DNA of 64,000 bases, taken from the NCBI RefSeq assembly GCF_051307045.1, contig NZ_CP150452.1, forward strand, positions 1,674,001 through 1,738,000, given 5' to 3'. Numbering within the stretch: position 1 is the stretch's first letter; each line of letters begins with the position of its first letter. Under the pieces are notes generated by a model. It was given only the letters and a program-made list of their open reading frames with translations. It was not told the origin of the DNA and ran no database searches. This document shows positions 24,723-35,090 of the stretch, piece after piece. The DNA comes from Dryocola sp031988645 (GTDB lineage Bacteria > Pseudomonadota > Gammaproteobacteria > Enterobacterales > Enterobacteriaceae). The position numbers and the translations under genes are program-made.

Positions 24723-27700
24723 TTACTCGGCGCTTTGCGGACGAGTCGCCGGCGCTGTCGCCTGATGCGTCGCGCTGTGGCCGCCTGCTGAACCGCGGCC
24801 GGTAAACTCAAACTCCGGACGCACCCAGCTGCTTTGACGCGCCGGTTCAGGCGTATAGTCAGGCGCAGGAGCGCGAGTCATCGGCGCAGTCGCGTGCTTA
24901 ACGGCGTGCGCGATAACCGGCGGCGCTACCGCAGCCGGCTCTTCTGCCACCGGCTCAGCTTCAGCGACGGGTTCATCTTCAACGACAGGCGTCGCCGGAG
25001 GCGTTGTCTGCGCAGGCTCGCTCTCTTCCGCGGTGGCAACCGGCGCTTCCGGCGCGGTTTCTTCCACCACAACAGGAGCGACCTCCACGATTTCTGCGGC
25101 CTGCTCCGCTTGCGGAGAAGGTTCAACCACAGCAGGCTTCGCCTCTTCAATTACCTGTTCAGCAACGGCTTCGTCCTGCCCGGCAATCAAATGCGGCTGT
25201 TCGGTAACCGGCGTTGCGATTGCTTCCGGATGGGTGGTTTCAATTACCGGCTCAGCTACTGGCGCTTCCTGAATCACAGGCTCAGAAACCACAACTTCCG
25301 CGGGCTGCTGGGCAGCGGCTGTAGCTGGTGCTTCATCAACGACGGTTGTGTTTTGCACTTCTTCTTCCGGCGCCGCAACGTCCTGACGGGCGATTGGATA
25401 GCTGATCCAGGCTTTACCGGAGGCCAGCTCCGGCGAGGCGCAGGCAACGGTTAACGGCATTGGCGACTGGGCAGGGTAGCGCTCATCACGATAGCGACGA
25501 CGACGCTGGCCCGCTCACGCGCAGGTGGCGCGGAGAGCGACGCGAACGGCGCGGCATACCGTTAGAATCATTACGTGAATCGCCGTTGTCGTCCTGCTCG
25601 CTGGCCGGAGCCTCAACCACCGCCGGCAACGGAATGGTCGCCAGTTCGGTATGCGAGGTATCCGCTGCCTGAGCCGGCGCCTCTTCCTGCGCCGCGGCGG
25701 CCGCAGCCTGAGCTGCAGCAATGTCCTCAGCGGATTCGAAGCGAATTTTCTGGCTCAGCTGGCGCTGTTTACGGCGCGGCATAACCTGGACGCGTTCTTC
25801 CTGCTGTTCCGCTTCGACCTCAACGACTTCGTCACGCTGCAGGGCCTTAACTTCCTGCTGCGCCTGACGCTTGTCATCGCTACGACGACGGTTACGATCG
25901 CGGCGCGGCGGCTGCTGCTCATCACGGGCTTTCGGTTTTTCAACTTCTTCCGCCACGTTCTGACGCGTTTCACGCACTTCAGCGTTTTGCTGCTGGCCCT
26001 GACGACGGTTACGACGGTTTTCGTCGCGATTCTCGCGTGGTTCGCGAGGTTCACGAGGTTCACGGCTTTCACGAGGCTCGCGTGTTTCACGACCTTCGCG
26101 GTTTTCGTTACGGTTGTTACGATCGCCACGGTCACGACGGTTGTTCTGGCGGCGGTTGTTACGGCGCTCCGGGCTCTGGCGCTGAGTTTCGGCCTCGGCT
26201 GGCTTCTCTTCTTTTACTTCTTTGCTTTCAACGGCGGTTTCACCGGCAAACAGGTTTTTCAGCGCGCTGATGAAGCGGCTGACCAGGCCTGGCTGCGCAG
26301 GCGCTTTCGGCTGTGCAGGCGCGGCGGTTTTGACGGCGGCGGCAGGCGTTGCGGCAGGCGTTACTTCCTGCGGAGCGGCAGGCACATCCGGCATCACGAA
26401 GGTGGCGAGCGCCGGCTGTTCCGGACGTTTACGCTCGGCGTACTCTTCATCAGAAGGCATCGCCATCTCTTCTTCATGCAGCTTAGGCAGCATGTAGCTC
26501 AGGGTTTTGGTCTCTTCGCCTTTGCGTACGCGCAGCACGGAGTAGTGCGGCGTTTCCATCTGATCGTTCGGCACGATGATCGCTTTCACGCCGCCCTGAC
26601 GGGTTTCAATCGCGCTTACGGCATCACGTTTTTCGTTCAGCAGGTAAGACGCAATAGGTACGGGAACGATGGCGTGTACTTCCTGCGTGTTCTCTTTAAG
26701 CGCTTCTTCTTCAATCAGGCGCAGAATGGACAGCGACAGGGATTCGTTATCGCGGATGGTGCCGGTGCCGCTACAGCGCGGGCAGACGTGATGGCTTGAC
26801 TCGCCCAGGGAAGGGGAGAGGCGCTGGCGGGACATTTCCAGCAGGCCGAAGCGAGAAATATGGCTTATCTGAATACGGGCGCGATCCTGACGCACGGCTT
26901 CGCGCAGACGGTTTTCAACCGCACGCTGGTGGCGAACCGGGGTCATATCGATAAAGTCGATGACGATCAGGCCGCCCAGGTCGCGCAGACGCAGCTGGCG
27001 GGCAATCTCATCGGCGGCTTCCAGGTTGGTGTTAAACGCCGTCTCTTCGATATCGCCACCGCGGGTTGCGCGGGCGGAGTTGATATCGATGGCGGTCAGC
27101 GCCTCGGTGGAATCGATAACGATCGAACCGCCGGACGGCAGGCGAACTTCGCGCTGGAAGGCGGACTCGATCTGCGATTCAATCTGGTAATGGCTAAACA
27201 GCGGGATTTCGCCGGTATAAAGCTTAATTTTGCTGCTGAAATCCGGGCGGCCCAGCGCGCCGATATGCTGGCGCGCAAGCTCAAGCACTTTCGGGTTATC
27301 GATAAGAATTTCACCGATATCCTGACGCAGGTAGTCGCGGAAAGCGCGCACGATAACGTTACTTTCCTGGTGAATCAGGAACGGAGCAGGACGGCTCTCA
27401 GCGGCTTTTTGAATCGCTTCCCAGTGCTTCAGGCGGAAGCTTAAGTCCCATTGCAGCGCTTCAGCGGATTTACCCACGCCGGCGGTGCGTACAATCAGGC
27501 CCATGCCGTCCGGCAGTTCCAGAGAAGAAAGGGCTTCTTTCAGCTCGGTGCGGTCGTCGCCCTCGATGCGGCGTGAAATGCCGCCGGCGCGCGGGTTGTT
27601 CGGCATCAGCACCAGGTAGCTGCCCGCCAGGCTGATAAAGGTGGTCAGGGCTGCGCCTTTATTACCACGTTCTTCTTTATCAATCTGGACAATCACTTCC

Positions 27701-27993
27701 TGGCCTTCACGCAGCACGTCTTTAATGTTCGGACGGCCATGTGATGAATAATTAGACGGGAAATACTCGCGGGCGATTTCTTTGAGAGGGAGGAAACCAT
27801 GACGTTCGGCGCCGTAATCTACAAATGCCGCTTCCAGACTTGGTTCGATGCGGGTGATTTTGCCTTTATAGATGTTCGCTTTTTTCTGTTCGTGTCCTGG
27901 GCTTTCGATATCCAGATCGTACAGGCGCTGCCCATCTACAAGGGCGACACGCAACTCTTCTTGCTGAGTCGCGTTTATTAGCATTCTTTTCAT
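24723..27993 (-). CDS. rne: Ribonuclease E, interrupted by a 1-nt insertion
   Basis: Essential endoribonuclease and degradosome scaffold; 1089 aa after repair. The N-terminal catalytic half is intact: S1 domain from about residue 37, 5' sensor, DNase I-like domain with DIN and DFIDM metal ligands (TALTAIDINSARAT; IVIDFIDMTP) and the zinc-link CPRCSGTG. An Arg-rich RNA-binding region and an Ala/Glu/Val/Pro-rich tail with the C-terminal PNPase-binding region follow. The frame breaks after about codon 829 at plus-strand GGCCC 25507-25511; with GGCC the junction reads HLRVSGQRRRRYRDERYPAQSPMPLTVACASPEL. As given, the last quarter is lost. Confidence 0.95.
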
Positions 27994-28565
27994 CGTAACT
28001 TACTCATTATTCTTACATAGGTGATTAGCTACGGGCATGGTGACGCTGACCGGGAATGAACCGATGGCCTCGTGACTAAACGCACAGTCGCCAACCTCAC
28101 GGTTGTCGCTTGCTGAGAGGCGCAAAGTGTCGGTAGCCTGTATTTCATACGGAAATACAGCGCAATTATCGTGGGAACAAGTCCTGGAAATAGTTTCACA
28201 AGCGTTGATTCCATTTTACCGGCCAGGCTGCAACCCGCAGCCCGCTAAATGCCTGAAAGTACAATACGTCTTACGCCATTGCTGCGTGGATGTGCATTCA
28301 GACAAAAATGGTAATTCCGCAAAATTCCTTGCTCTAACAAGTATCAACACGGAAAACCGCAACATTATTCCATTGCTAACCTTATTATAGCAAGTTGACT
28401 TTTGCCTTTGATGCCTCGTTTCTTACAGATTTTTAACTCGCTTTTTTTCATCCGCAACGCAAAACGCAAAAAGAAAGGTTATATCTGCTCGAATGAGACA
28501 GATTGTCAGTTAAGCACATAAAAATGAGTGGCGCTACGCGCGTACGCTATTTAGAATCGCCGACC
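27994..28565. promoter_or_regulatory. rne leader and rne–rluC divergent promoter region
   Basis: 572 bp without a gene. In E. coli a 361-nt rne leader carries hairpins through which RNase E cleaves its own mRNA. The segment 28020-28130 on the minus strand has the expected CAACC–GTGA–GGTTG hairpin (28092-28105). The remaining AT-rich half (28260-28500) should contain both promoters; I cannot set transcription start sites. Confidence 0.65.
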
Positions 28566-29519
28566 ATGAAAACCCAGACACCTTCCGTAAAAATCGTTGC
28601 TATTTCCGCCGATGAGGCCGGGCAGCGTATCGACAACTTTTTGCTCGCCCGCTTAAAGGGCGTGCCGAAAAGCATGATTTATCGCATTTTGCGCAAAGGC
28701 GAAGTGCGCGTGAATAAAAAACGCGTCAAGCCCGAGTACAAACTCGAAGATGGCGATGAGGTCAGAATTCCGCCCGTCAGAGTGGCCGAGCGTGAAGAGG
28801 CGCCGGTATCGCCGCATCTGCAGAAAGTGGCGGCGCTGGCCGACGCTATCCTCTATGAGGACGAGCATATCCTGGTGCTCAATAAGCCGTCGGGCACGGC
28901 GGTTCACGGCGGAAGCGGCCTGAGCTTTGGCGTCATTGAAGGCCTGCGCGCGCTGCGCCCGGAAGCCCGTTTCCTGGAGCTTGTCCACCGCCTGGACCGC
29001 GACACATCGGGCATCCTGCTGGTGGCGAAAAAACGTTCCGCGCTGCGCTCGCTGCACGAGCAGCTGCGTGATAAAGGCATGCAGAAAGATTATCTGGCGC
29101 TGGTCCGCGGCCAGTGGCAGTCGCATATGAAGGTGGTGCAGGCTCCGCTGCTGAAGAATATTTTGCAAAGCGGCGAGCGCATTGTGCGCGTTAACAGCGA
29201 AGGCAAGGCGTCGGAAACGCGTTTTAAAGTGGAAGAGCGCTACGCTTTCGCCACGCTGGTGCGCTGCAGTCCGGTGACCGGCCGTACGCACCAGATTCGC
29301 GTGCATACGCTTCACGCCGGGCATCCTATCGCCTTTGACGATCGCTATGGCGATCGCGAGTTTGATAAGCAGCTGGCGGGCACCGGGCTAAACCGCCTGT
29401 TCCTGCACGCCGCGGCGCTACGTTTCACCCACCCTAATACGGGTGAAATTATGCGCGTCGAAGCGCCGCTAGACGAGCAGCTCAAGCGTTGCCTTACCGT
29501 ATTGCGTAACGCTTCCTGA
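28566..29519 (+). CDS. rluC: 23S rRNA pseudouridine synthase RluC
   Basis: Makes pseudouridine at 955, 2504 and 2580 of 23S rRNA. 317 aa. An S4 RNA-binding domain (residues about 18-75, SMIYRILRKGEVRVNKKRVKPEYKL) precedes the RluA-type catalytic domain, which carries the motif HRLDRDTSG with the catalytic Asp and SPVTGRTHQIRVH. ATG 28566 (MKTQTPSVKIVAI) matches E. coli; the frame is open 63 nt further upstream. Confidence 0.95.
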   Translation: MKTQTPSVKIVAISADEAGQRIDNFLLARLKGVPKSMIYRILRKGEVRVNKKRVKPEYKLEDGDEVRIPPVRVAEREEAPVSPHLQKVAALADAILYEDEHILVLNKPSGTAVHGGSGLSFGVIEGLRALRPEARFLELVHRLDRDTSGILLVAKKRSALRSLHEQLRDKGMQKDYLALVRGQWQSHMKVVQAPLLKNILQSGERIVRVNSEGKASETRFKVEERYAFATLVRCSPVTGRTHQIRVHTLHAGHPIAFDDRYGDREFDKQLAGTGLNRLFLHAAALRFTHPNTGEIMRVEAPLDEQLKRCLTVLRNAS

Positions 29520-29526
29520 TAAAAAG

Positions 29527-29551
29527 CGCTCCCTTCGGGGAGCGTTTTTTT
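29527..29551 (+). terminator. Terminator of rluC
   Basis: Stem CGCTCCC (29527-29533) / GGGAGCG (29538-29544) with a TTCG loop and seven T. It slightly overlaps the end of the convergent yceF gene. Confidence 0.85.
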
Positions 29552-30134
29552 ATGCAAGCAGCGGGTTGCACCCCTCTTTTATTAACATCTCGCACAAGCC
29601 CATTAGCGGCAGCCCGATTAACGTATTGGGATCGCGTCCCTCCAGCCGTTCAAATAGCCCGATGCCCAACCCTTCGCTTTTAAAGCTGCCCGCGCACTGC
29701 AGCGGCTGCTCTTTACGGACGTAGCTGCGGATCTCCTCTTCGCTCAGGTGGCGGAAATGGACGTCAAAAGGCTCGCACAGGGTCTGCAGATGCCCGCTTT
29801 GCGAATTATAAAGCGCAAGCCCGGTGTAAAAAGTGACGATGCCGCCGCGGGCGAGCAGCAGCTGCCGTACCGCATTTTCTTCAGTGTGCGGTTTGCCGGC
29901 AATCTGATTATTTAAAACGCAAACCTGATCGGAGCCGATAATTAAGTGCGAGGGAAATTCGTTTTTTAACGCCTGCGCTTTGGCCTGGGCAAGACGGGTC
30001 ACCAGCTCGCGAGCGCTCTCGCCGGGTTTCGGCGTTTCATCGGTAAGAGGCGAGGCGGTAATAAAGGGCACGCCGAGTTTTTCAAGCAGGGCGCGACGGA
30101 AAGGAGAGGTGGAAGCCAGTACGAGAGGTTGCAT
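29550..30134 (-). CDS. yceF: Maf-like m7GTP pyrophosphatase YceF
   Basis: Nucleotide pyrophosphatase of the Maf/HAM1 fold; the E. coli orthologue (YceF) hydrolyses 7-methyl-GTP, preventing its incorporation into nucleic acids. 194 aa. Maf signatures: LASTSPFRRALLEKLG at the N-terminus, IIGSDQVC with the catalytic Asp, TFYTGLAL and the C-terminal LIGLPLMGLCEML. It is divergent from yceD across 142 bp. Confidence 0.94.
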   Translation of the reverse strand: MQPLVLASTSPFRRALLEKLGVPFITASPLTDETPKPGESARELVTRLAQAKAQALKNEFPSHLIIGSDQVCVLNNQIAGKPHTEENAVRQLLLARGGIVTFYTGLALYNSQSGHLQTLCEPFDVHFRHLSEEEIRSYVRKEQPLQCAGSFKSEGLGIGLFERLEGRDPNTLIGLPLMGLCEMLIKEGCNPLLA

Positions 30135-30276
30135 ATTTTTTTCATTAAAGATAGCGAATTGGATAAAGGCATTTTAAACTGTGCCACCGCAATGTGTGCG
30201 AATAAATGGCGAAAGGCGCTGTTTCGAGGCCTTTTTCTTTGACTCTATGACGTTACAAAGTTAATATGCGCGCCCT

Positions 30277-30798
30277 ATGCAAAAGGTAAAATTACCCCTG
30301 ACTCTCGATCCGGTTCGTACGGCTCAAAAACGCCTTGATTACCAGGGTGTTTATACTCCTGAACAGGTTGAGCGCGTCGCCGAATCTGTGGTCAGTGTGG
30401 ACAGTGATGTAGAATGCGATATGACGTTTGCTATCGACAACCAGCGCCTTGCCGTTTTAACCGGCGATGCAAAGGTTTCGGTCACTCTGTCATGTCAGCG
30501 TTGCGGGAAGCCGTTTGCTCATCAGGTCTACACACAGTATTGTTTTAGTCCGATCGTCAAAGACGAGCAGGCTGAAGCACTCCCGGAAGCGTATGAGCCG
30601 GTTCAGGTTAACGAATTTGGCGAAATCGATCTTCTGGCTCTGGTTGAAGATGAAATCATCCTCTCCTTGCCAGTGGTTCCGGTGCATGATTCTGAACACT
30701 GTGAAGTGTCCGAGGCGGACATGGTCTTTGGCAAACTGCCTGAAGAGGCGGAGAAACCGAATCCATTTGCCGTATTAGCCAGTTTAAAGCGTAAGTAA
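30277..30798 (+). CDS. yceD: DUF177 protein YceD
   Basis: 173-aa protein of the YceD/DUF177 family, linked to 23S rRNA accumulation in plants and bacteria; its exact action is unsettled. Visible: MQKVKLPLTLDPVRTAQKRLDYQG, a CQRCGKPF Cys pair and the acidic DEIILSLPVVPVHDSEHCEVSE segment. It starts the yceD-rpmF-plsX-fab cluster and lies 16 nt before rpmF, with which it is co-transcribed in E. coli. Confidence 0.94.
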   Translation: MQKVKLPLTLDPVRTAQKRLDYQGVYTPEQVERVAESVVSVDSDVECDMTFAIDNQRLAVLTGDAKVSVTLSCQRCGKPFAHQVYTQYCFSPIVKDEQAEALPEAYEPVQVNEFGEIDLLALVEDEIILSLPVVPVHDSEHCEVSEADMVFGKLPEEAEKPNPFAVLASLKRK

Positions 30799-30814
30799 TT
30801 GAGGAGTAAGGTCC

Positions 30815-30986
30815 ATGGCCGTACAACAGAATAAACCAACCCGTTCCAAACGTGGCATGCGTCGTTCCCATGACGCGCTGACCACCACCACCCTGTCCGT
30901 GGACAAAGTTTCTGGCGAAACTCATCTGCGTCACCACATCACCGCCGACGGTTACTACCGCGGGCCGCAAGGTTATCGCTAAGTAA
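30815..30986 (+). CDS. rpmF: 50S ribosomal protein L32, interrupted by a 1-nt insertion
   Basis: Small basic ribosomal protein of the 50S subunit, 56 aa after repair (E. coli 57). The start MAVQQNKPTRSKRGMRRSHDAL is conserved. GGGCC at 30962-30966 replaces GGCC after codon 49; with one G removed the tail reads GYYRGRKVIAK and stops at TAA 30984-30986. As given, the last seven residues are changed to GPQGYR with a stop at 30980-30982, so the residual protein is nearly full length and easy to miss. RBS GAGGAG. plsX follows 12 nt later. Confidence 0.93.
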
Positions 30987-30998
30987 TCTGGCGATACC

Positions 30999-32033
30999 TT
31001 GAGACGTCTAACCCTTGCGTTAGATGCCATGGGTGGGGACTTCGGTCCTTCCGTGACAGTGCCTGCAGCATTGCAGGCACTGGACTCTAATCCCCGGTTA
31101 AACCTTCTTTTAGTCGGCTGTCCCGACGCCATCACGCCATTACTTGCCAAAGCTGATTTCGAAAAACGTTCGCGTCTGCAGATAATTCCTGCGGAATCGG
31201 TTATTGCCAGTGATGCCAGACCGGCACAGGCGATCCGCAATAGCCGCGGTTCATCAATGCGTCTGGCGCTTGAGTTGGTTAAAGAAGGGCGGGCTGAAGC
31301 ATGCGTAAGCGCCGGCAACACCGGCGCGTTAATGGGGCTGGCAAAATTATTGCTCAAGCCCATTGAAGGCATTGAACGCCCGGCGCTGATGACGGTGCTA
31401 CCCCATCAGCAAAAAGGTAAAACCGTAGTGCTCGATCTCGGCGCCAATGTAGACTGCGACAGCAATATGCTGGTGCAGTTCGCCATCATGGGCTCCGTGA
31501 TGGCTGAAGAAGTGCTGGGCCTGGTTAACCCGCGCGTGGCGCTGCTGAATATCGGTGAAGAAGAGACCAAAGGCCTCGACAGTATTCGCGATGCCTCTGC
31601 TTTATTAAAAACAATGCCTTCTATCAACTATATTGGTTATCTTGAAGCCAACGAACTGTTGACCGGTAAAACGGACGTGCTGGTGTGTGATGGCTTTGTT
31701 GGTAACGTCACACTCAAGACGATGGAAGGGGTGGTGAGAATGTTTCTTTCGCTGCTGAAATCACAGGGCGAAGGGAAAAAAAGGTCGTGGTGGCTGATTT
31801 TATTGAAGCGTTGGTTACAAAAGCATCTGACCAGGCGATTCAGTCACCTCAACCCCGACCAGTATAATGGCGCCTGTCTGTTAGGATTGCGCGGTACCGT
31901 GATTAAGAGCCACGGTGCGGCCAATCAGCGAGCCTTTGCCGTCGCGATTGAACAGGCAGTGCAGGCGGTGGCGCGGCAAGTCCCCACCCGGATTTCTGCC
32001 CGCCTGGAATCTGTATTACCCAAGAGTGACTGA
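30999..32033 (+). CDS. plsX: Phosphate acyltransferase PlsX
   Basis: Transfers acyl groups from acyl-ACP to phosphate, giving acyl-phosphate for phospholipid synthesis. 344 aa, slightly shorter than the E. coli protein because its C-terminus lacks the last few residues. The start is TTG at 30999 (LRRLTLALDAMGGDFGPSV), the same start codon type as in E. coli. SAGNTGALMGLAKLLL, GANVDCDSNMLVQFAIMG and DGFVGNVTLKTMEG are family blocks. Adjacent to rpmF and fabH. Confidence 0.93.
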   Translation: MRRLTLALDAMGGDFGPSVTVPAALQALDSNPRLNLLLVGCPDAITPLLAKADFEKRSRLQIIPAESVIASDARPAQAIRNSRGSSMRLALELVKEGRAEACVSAGNTGALMGLAKLLLKPIEGIERPALMTVLPHQQKGKTVVLDLGANVDCDSNMLVQFAIMGSVMAEEVLGLVNPRVALLNIGEEETKGLDSIRDASALLKTMPSINYIGYLEANELLTGKTDVLVCDGFVGNVTLKTMEGVVRMFLSLLKSQGEGKKRSWWLILLKRWLQKHLTRRFSHLNPDQYNGACLLGLRGTVIKSHGAANQRAFAVAIEQAVQAVARQVPTRISARLESVLPKSD

Positions 32034-32039
32034 GCGTAC

Positions 32040-32993
32040 ATGTATACGAAGATTATAGGTACGGGCAGCTTCCTGCCCGAACACGTGCGGACTAACGCCG
32101 ACCTGGAAAAAATGGTGGATACTTCTGACGAGTGGATTGTCACCCGTACGGGTATTCGTGAACGCCGCATCGCAGCGCCTGAAGAGACCGTGGCGACCAT
32201 GGGCTACGCCGCGGCAACGCGCGCCCTGGAAATGGCCGGCGTTGATAAGTCTCAGGTTGGCTTAATCATTGTTGCGACCACGTCATCGACTCACGCTTTC
32301 CCAAGCGCAGCCTGCCAGGTGCAGGGCATGTTGGGTATTAAAGGTTGCCCGGCGTTTGACGTCGCGGCCGCTTGCGCAGGCTTTACCTACGCGCTGAGCA
32401 TCGCCGATCAATACGTGAAAAACGGCGCGGTAGAGTACGCGCTGGTGATTGGTTCGGACGTGCTGGCCCGAACCCTCGATCCGGAAGATCGCGGGACAAT
32501 TATTCTGTTTGGCGATGGTGCGGGCGCAGTCGTTCTGGGCAAGAGCGAAGAGCCGGGCATTATTTCCACGCATCTGCATGCTGACGGCAGCTACGGCGAA
32601 CTGCTGACGCTGCCAAACCAGGATCGTCTCGATCCTGCAAAATCGTCGTACCTGACGATGGCCGGCAACGAAGTCTTCAAGGTGGCGGTCACCGAGCTTG
32701 CGCACATTGTCGATGAAACGCTGGCGGCAAATAATCTGGACCGTTCTGATCTCGACTGGCTGGTGCCGCATCAGGCAAATCTGCGCATTATCAGCGCGAC
32801 CGCGAAAAAGCTGGGTATGTCGATGGACAACGTTGTCGTTACGTTAGACCGCCACGGTAACACCTCCGCGGCCTCCGTGCCTGCGGCGCTGGACGAAGCG
32901 GTTCGCGACGGGCGCATTGAACGCGGGCAGCTGGTGCTGCTCGAAGCGTTCGGCGGCGGCTTTACCTGGGGTTCAGCACTGGTTCGTTTTTGA
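32040..32993 (+). CDS. fabH: 3-oxoacyl-ACP synthase III (FabH)
   Basis: Starts fatty-acid chains by condensing acetyl-CoA with malonyl-ACP. 317 aa, E. coli length. The catalytic triad is visible: Cys in VAAACAGFTYAL (about residue 112), His in VPHQANLRII (about 244) and Asn in HGNTSAASVP (about 274). It begins 6 nt after plsX. Confidence 0.97.
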   Translation: MYTKIIGTGSFLPEHVRTNADLEKMVDTSDEWIVTRTGIRERRIAAPEETVATMGYAAATRALEMAGVDKSQVGLIIVATTSSTHAFPSAACQVQGMLGIKGCPAFDVAAACAGFTYALSIADQYVKNGAVEYALVIGSDVLARTLDPEDRGTIILFGDGAGAVVLGKSEEPGIISTHLHADGSYGELLTLPNQDRLDPAKSSYLTMAGNEVFKVAVTELAHIVDETLAANNLDRSDLDWLVPHQANLRIISATAKKLGMSMDNVVVTLDRHGNTSAASVPAALDEAVRDGRIERGQLVLLEAFGGGFTWGSALVRF

Positions 32994-33009
32994 TTATAGG
33001 GATTTGAAG

Positions 33010-33939
33010 ATGACTCAATTCGCTTTTGTTTTCCCGGGGCAGGGCTCGCAGACTGTCGGCATGCTGGCTGATTTAGCGGCGAAATATCCGATTGTCGAAG
33101 CAACCTTCCGTGAAGCTTCAGACGCGCTGGGCTACGATCTTTGGGCGCTGACGCAACAGGGGCCTGCCGAAGAACTGAATAAAACCTGGCAGACCCAGCC
33201 TGCGCTGCTGGCCGCCTCGGTGGCCATCTACCGCGTGTGGGAACAGCAGGGCGGCAAAAAGCCTGCGCTGATGGCCGGCCACAGCCTGGGCGAGTATTCC
33301 GCGCTGGTTTGCGCAGGCGTAATCAACTTCGCCGATGCGGTTCGTCTGGTCGAGCTGCGCGGCAAACTGATGCAGGAAGCGGTGCCGGAAGGCACGGGCG
33401 CAATGTCTGCTATCATCGGTCTGGATGACGCCTCTATCGCTAAGGCCTGTGAAGAAGCGGCGCAGGGGCAGGTTGTCTCTCCGGTAAACTTCAACTCGCC
33501 AGGCCAGGTCGTTATCGCCGGTAACAAAGAGGCGGTAGAACGTGCAGGCGCGGCGTGTAAAGCAGCGGGCGCCAAACGTGCTCTGCCGTTACCGGTGAGC
33601 GTGCCGTCCCACTGCGCGCTGATGAAGCCTGCGGCGGAAAAATTAGCCGCGGCGCTGGAAAACATCACCTTTAACGCGCCGGCCGTACCCGTGGTGAATA
33701 ACGTTGATGTGAAGTGCGAAACTTCCCCTGAGGCTATCCGTAGCGCGCTGGTACGCCAGCTCTACAGCCCGGTGCAGTGGACGAAGTCGGTAGAATTTAT
33801 TGCAGCACAGGGCGTGACCCGGTTGCTGGAAGTCGGTCCGGGCAAGGTCCTGACCGGCCTGACGAAACGTATTGTTGACACCCTGAACGCAGCAGCCATC
33901 AATGAGCCTGCTTCTCTGTCAGCGGCGCTTGAGCAATAA
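33010..33939 (+). CDS. fabD: Malonyl-CoA:ACP transacylase
   Basis: Loads malonate onto acyl carrier protein. 309 aa, E. coli length. Starts MTQFAFVFPGQGSQ; the nucleophile Ser lies in AGHSLGEYSAL (about residue 92), the conserved Arg in LVELRGKLMQ and the catalytic His in VPSHCALMKPA. RBS GAAGA at the 16-nt gap after fabH. This gene contains GGCC sites that are intact. Confidence 0.97.
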   Translation: MTQFAFVFPGQGSQTVGMLADLAAKYPIVEATFREASDALGYDLWALTQQGPAEELNKTWQTQPALLAASVAIYRVWEQQGGKKPALMAGHSLGEYSALVCAGVINFADAVRLVELRGKLMQEAVPEGTGAMSAIIGLDDASIAKACEEAAQGQVVSPVNFNSPGQVVIAGNKEAVERAGAACKAAGAKRALPLPVSVPSHCALMKPAAEKLAAALENITFNAPAVPVVNNVDVKCETSPEAIRSALVRQLYSPVQWTKSVEFIAAQGVTRLLEVGPGKVLTGLTKRIVDTLNAAAINEPASLSAALEQ

Positions 33940-33952
33940 AACGAGGAAGCCC

Positions 33953-34688
33953 ATGAGTTTTGAAGGAAAAGTTGCGCTGGTAACCGGCGCAAGCCGCGGC
34001 ATCGGCCGTGCAATCGCAGAGACCCTGGTGTCTCGCGGTGCGAAAGTTATCGGGACTGCGACCAGCGAAAGCGGCGCGCAGGCCATCAGCGACTATTTAG
34101 GCGCTAACGGTAAAGGTTTTATGCTGAATGTGACCGATCCGGCATCTATCGAGTCGGTATTAGGAAATATTCGCGCAGAATTTGGCGAAGTGGATATTCT
34201 GGTAAATAATGCCGGTATCACTCGTGATAACCTGTTAATGCGCATGAAAGATGACGAGTGGAACGATATCATCGAAACCAACCTGTCATCGGTATTCCGT
34301 CTGTCAAAAGCGGTAATGCGCGCTATGATGAAAAAGCGTCACGGTCGTATTATCACTATCGGTTCTGTGGTTGGTACCATGGGAAATGCTGGTCAGGCTA
34401 ACTACGCTGCGGCGAAAGCAGGCCCTGATTGGTTTCAGTAAATCGCTGGCGCGTGAAGTCGCGTCCCGCGGTATTACTGTAAACGTTGTTGCTCCGGGCT
34501 TTATTGAAACGGACATGACGCGTGCGCTCTCTGACGATCAGCGTGCGGGTATATTGGCGCAGGTTCCAGCGGGTCGCTTAGGTGACGCAAAAGAAATCGC
34601 CAGTGCAGTAGCATTTTTAGCCTCTGACGAGGCCGGGTACATCTCTGGTGAGACCCTGCACGTCAACGGCGGAATGTATATGGTTTAA
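33953..34688 (+). CDS. fabG: 3-oxoacyl-ACP reductase FabG, interrupted by a 1-nt insertion
   Basis: NADPH-dependent short-chain reductase of fatty-acid elongation, essential in E. coli. Cofactor motif TGASRGIGR, catalytic Ser in GSVVG and the YxxxK pair in NYAAAKAG. The frame breaks one residue after that pair at GGCCC 34421-34425; with GGCC it reads KAGLIGFSKSLAREVASRGITV and gives 244 aa, the E. coli length, with IETDMTRAL and the C-terminal ISGETLHVNGGMYMV. As given, it would stop at 162 aa. Since loss of fabG is lethal in E. coli, the insertion is almost certainly not in the living cell. Confidence 0.95.
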
Positions 34689-34842
34689 CCACGAATAAAA
34701 TTATTTGCGTTATTTGGGCGAATGCCCGCAAAATAGCGTAAAATCGTGGTACGACCTGCCGGGATTTAGTTGCATCTTTTTCAACATTTTATACACTACG
34801 AAAACCATCGCGAAAGCGAGTTTTGATAGGAAATTTAAGAGT

Positions 34843-35079
34843 ATGAGCACTATCGAAGAACGCGTTAAGAAAATCATTGGCGAACAACTGGGCGTTAAGC
34901 AGGAAGAAGTAATCAACTCCGCTTCCTTCGTTGAGGACCTGGGCGCTGATTCTCTTGACACCGTTGAGCTGGTAATGGCTCTGGAAGAAGAGTTTGATAC
35001 TGAGATTCCGGACGAAGAAGCTGAGAAAATCACCACCGTTCAGGCTGCCATTGATTACATCAACGGTAACCAGGCGTAA
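34843..35079 (+). CDS. acpP: Acyl carrier protein
   Basis: 78-aa acidic carrier for fatty-acid intermediates. The phosphopantetheine serine sits in GADSLDTVELVMALEEEFD (residue 37 counting Met). ATG 34843 gives MSTIEERVKKIIGEQLG; the open frame continues upstream without meaning. A hairpin with T-run lies between it and fabF, likely causing part of the transcripts to end. Confidence 0.97.
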   Translation: MSTIEERVKKIIGEQLGVKQEEVINSASFVEDLGADSLDTVELVMALEEEFDTEIPDEEAEKITTVQAAIDYINGNQA

Positions 35080-35090
35080 GTGAACATCTC

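Noticed and set aside
25651..26799. Long plus-strand frame antisense to rne
   Set aside because: It mirrors the Arg/Ala/Glu-rich repetitive region of RNase E. Such biased codons open the opposite frame.
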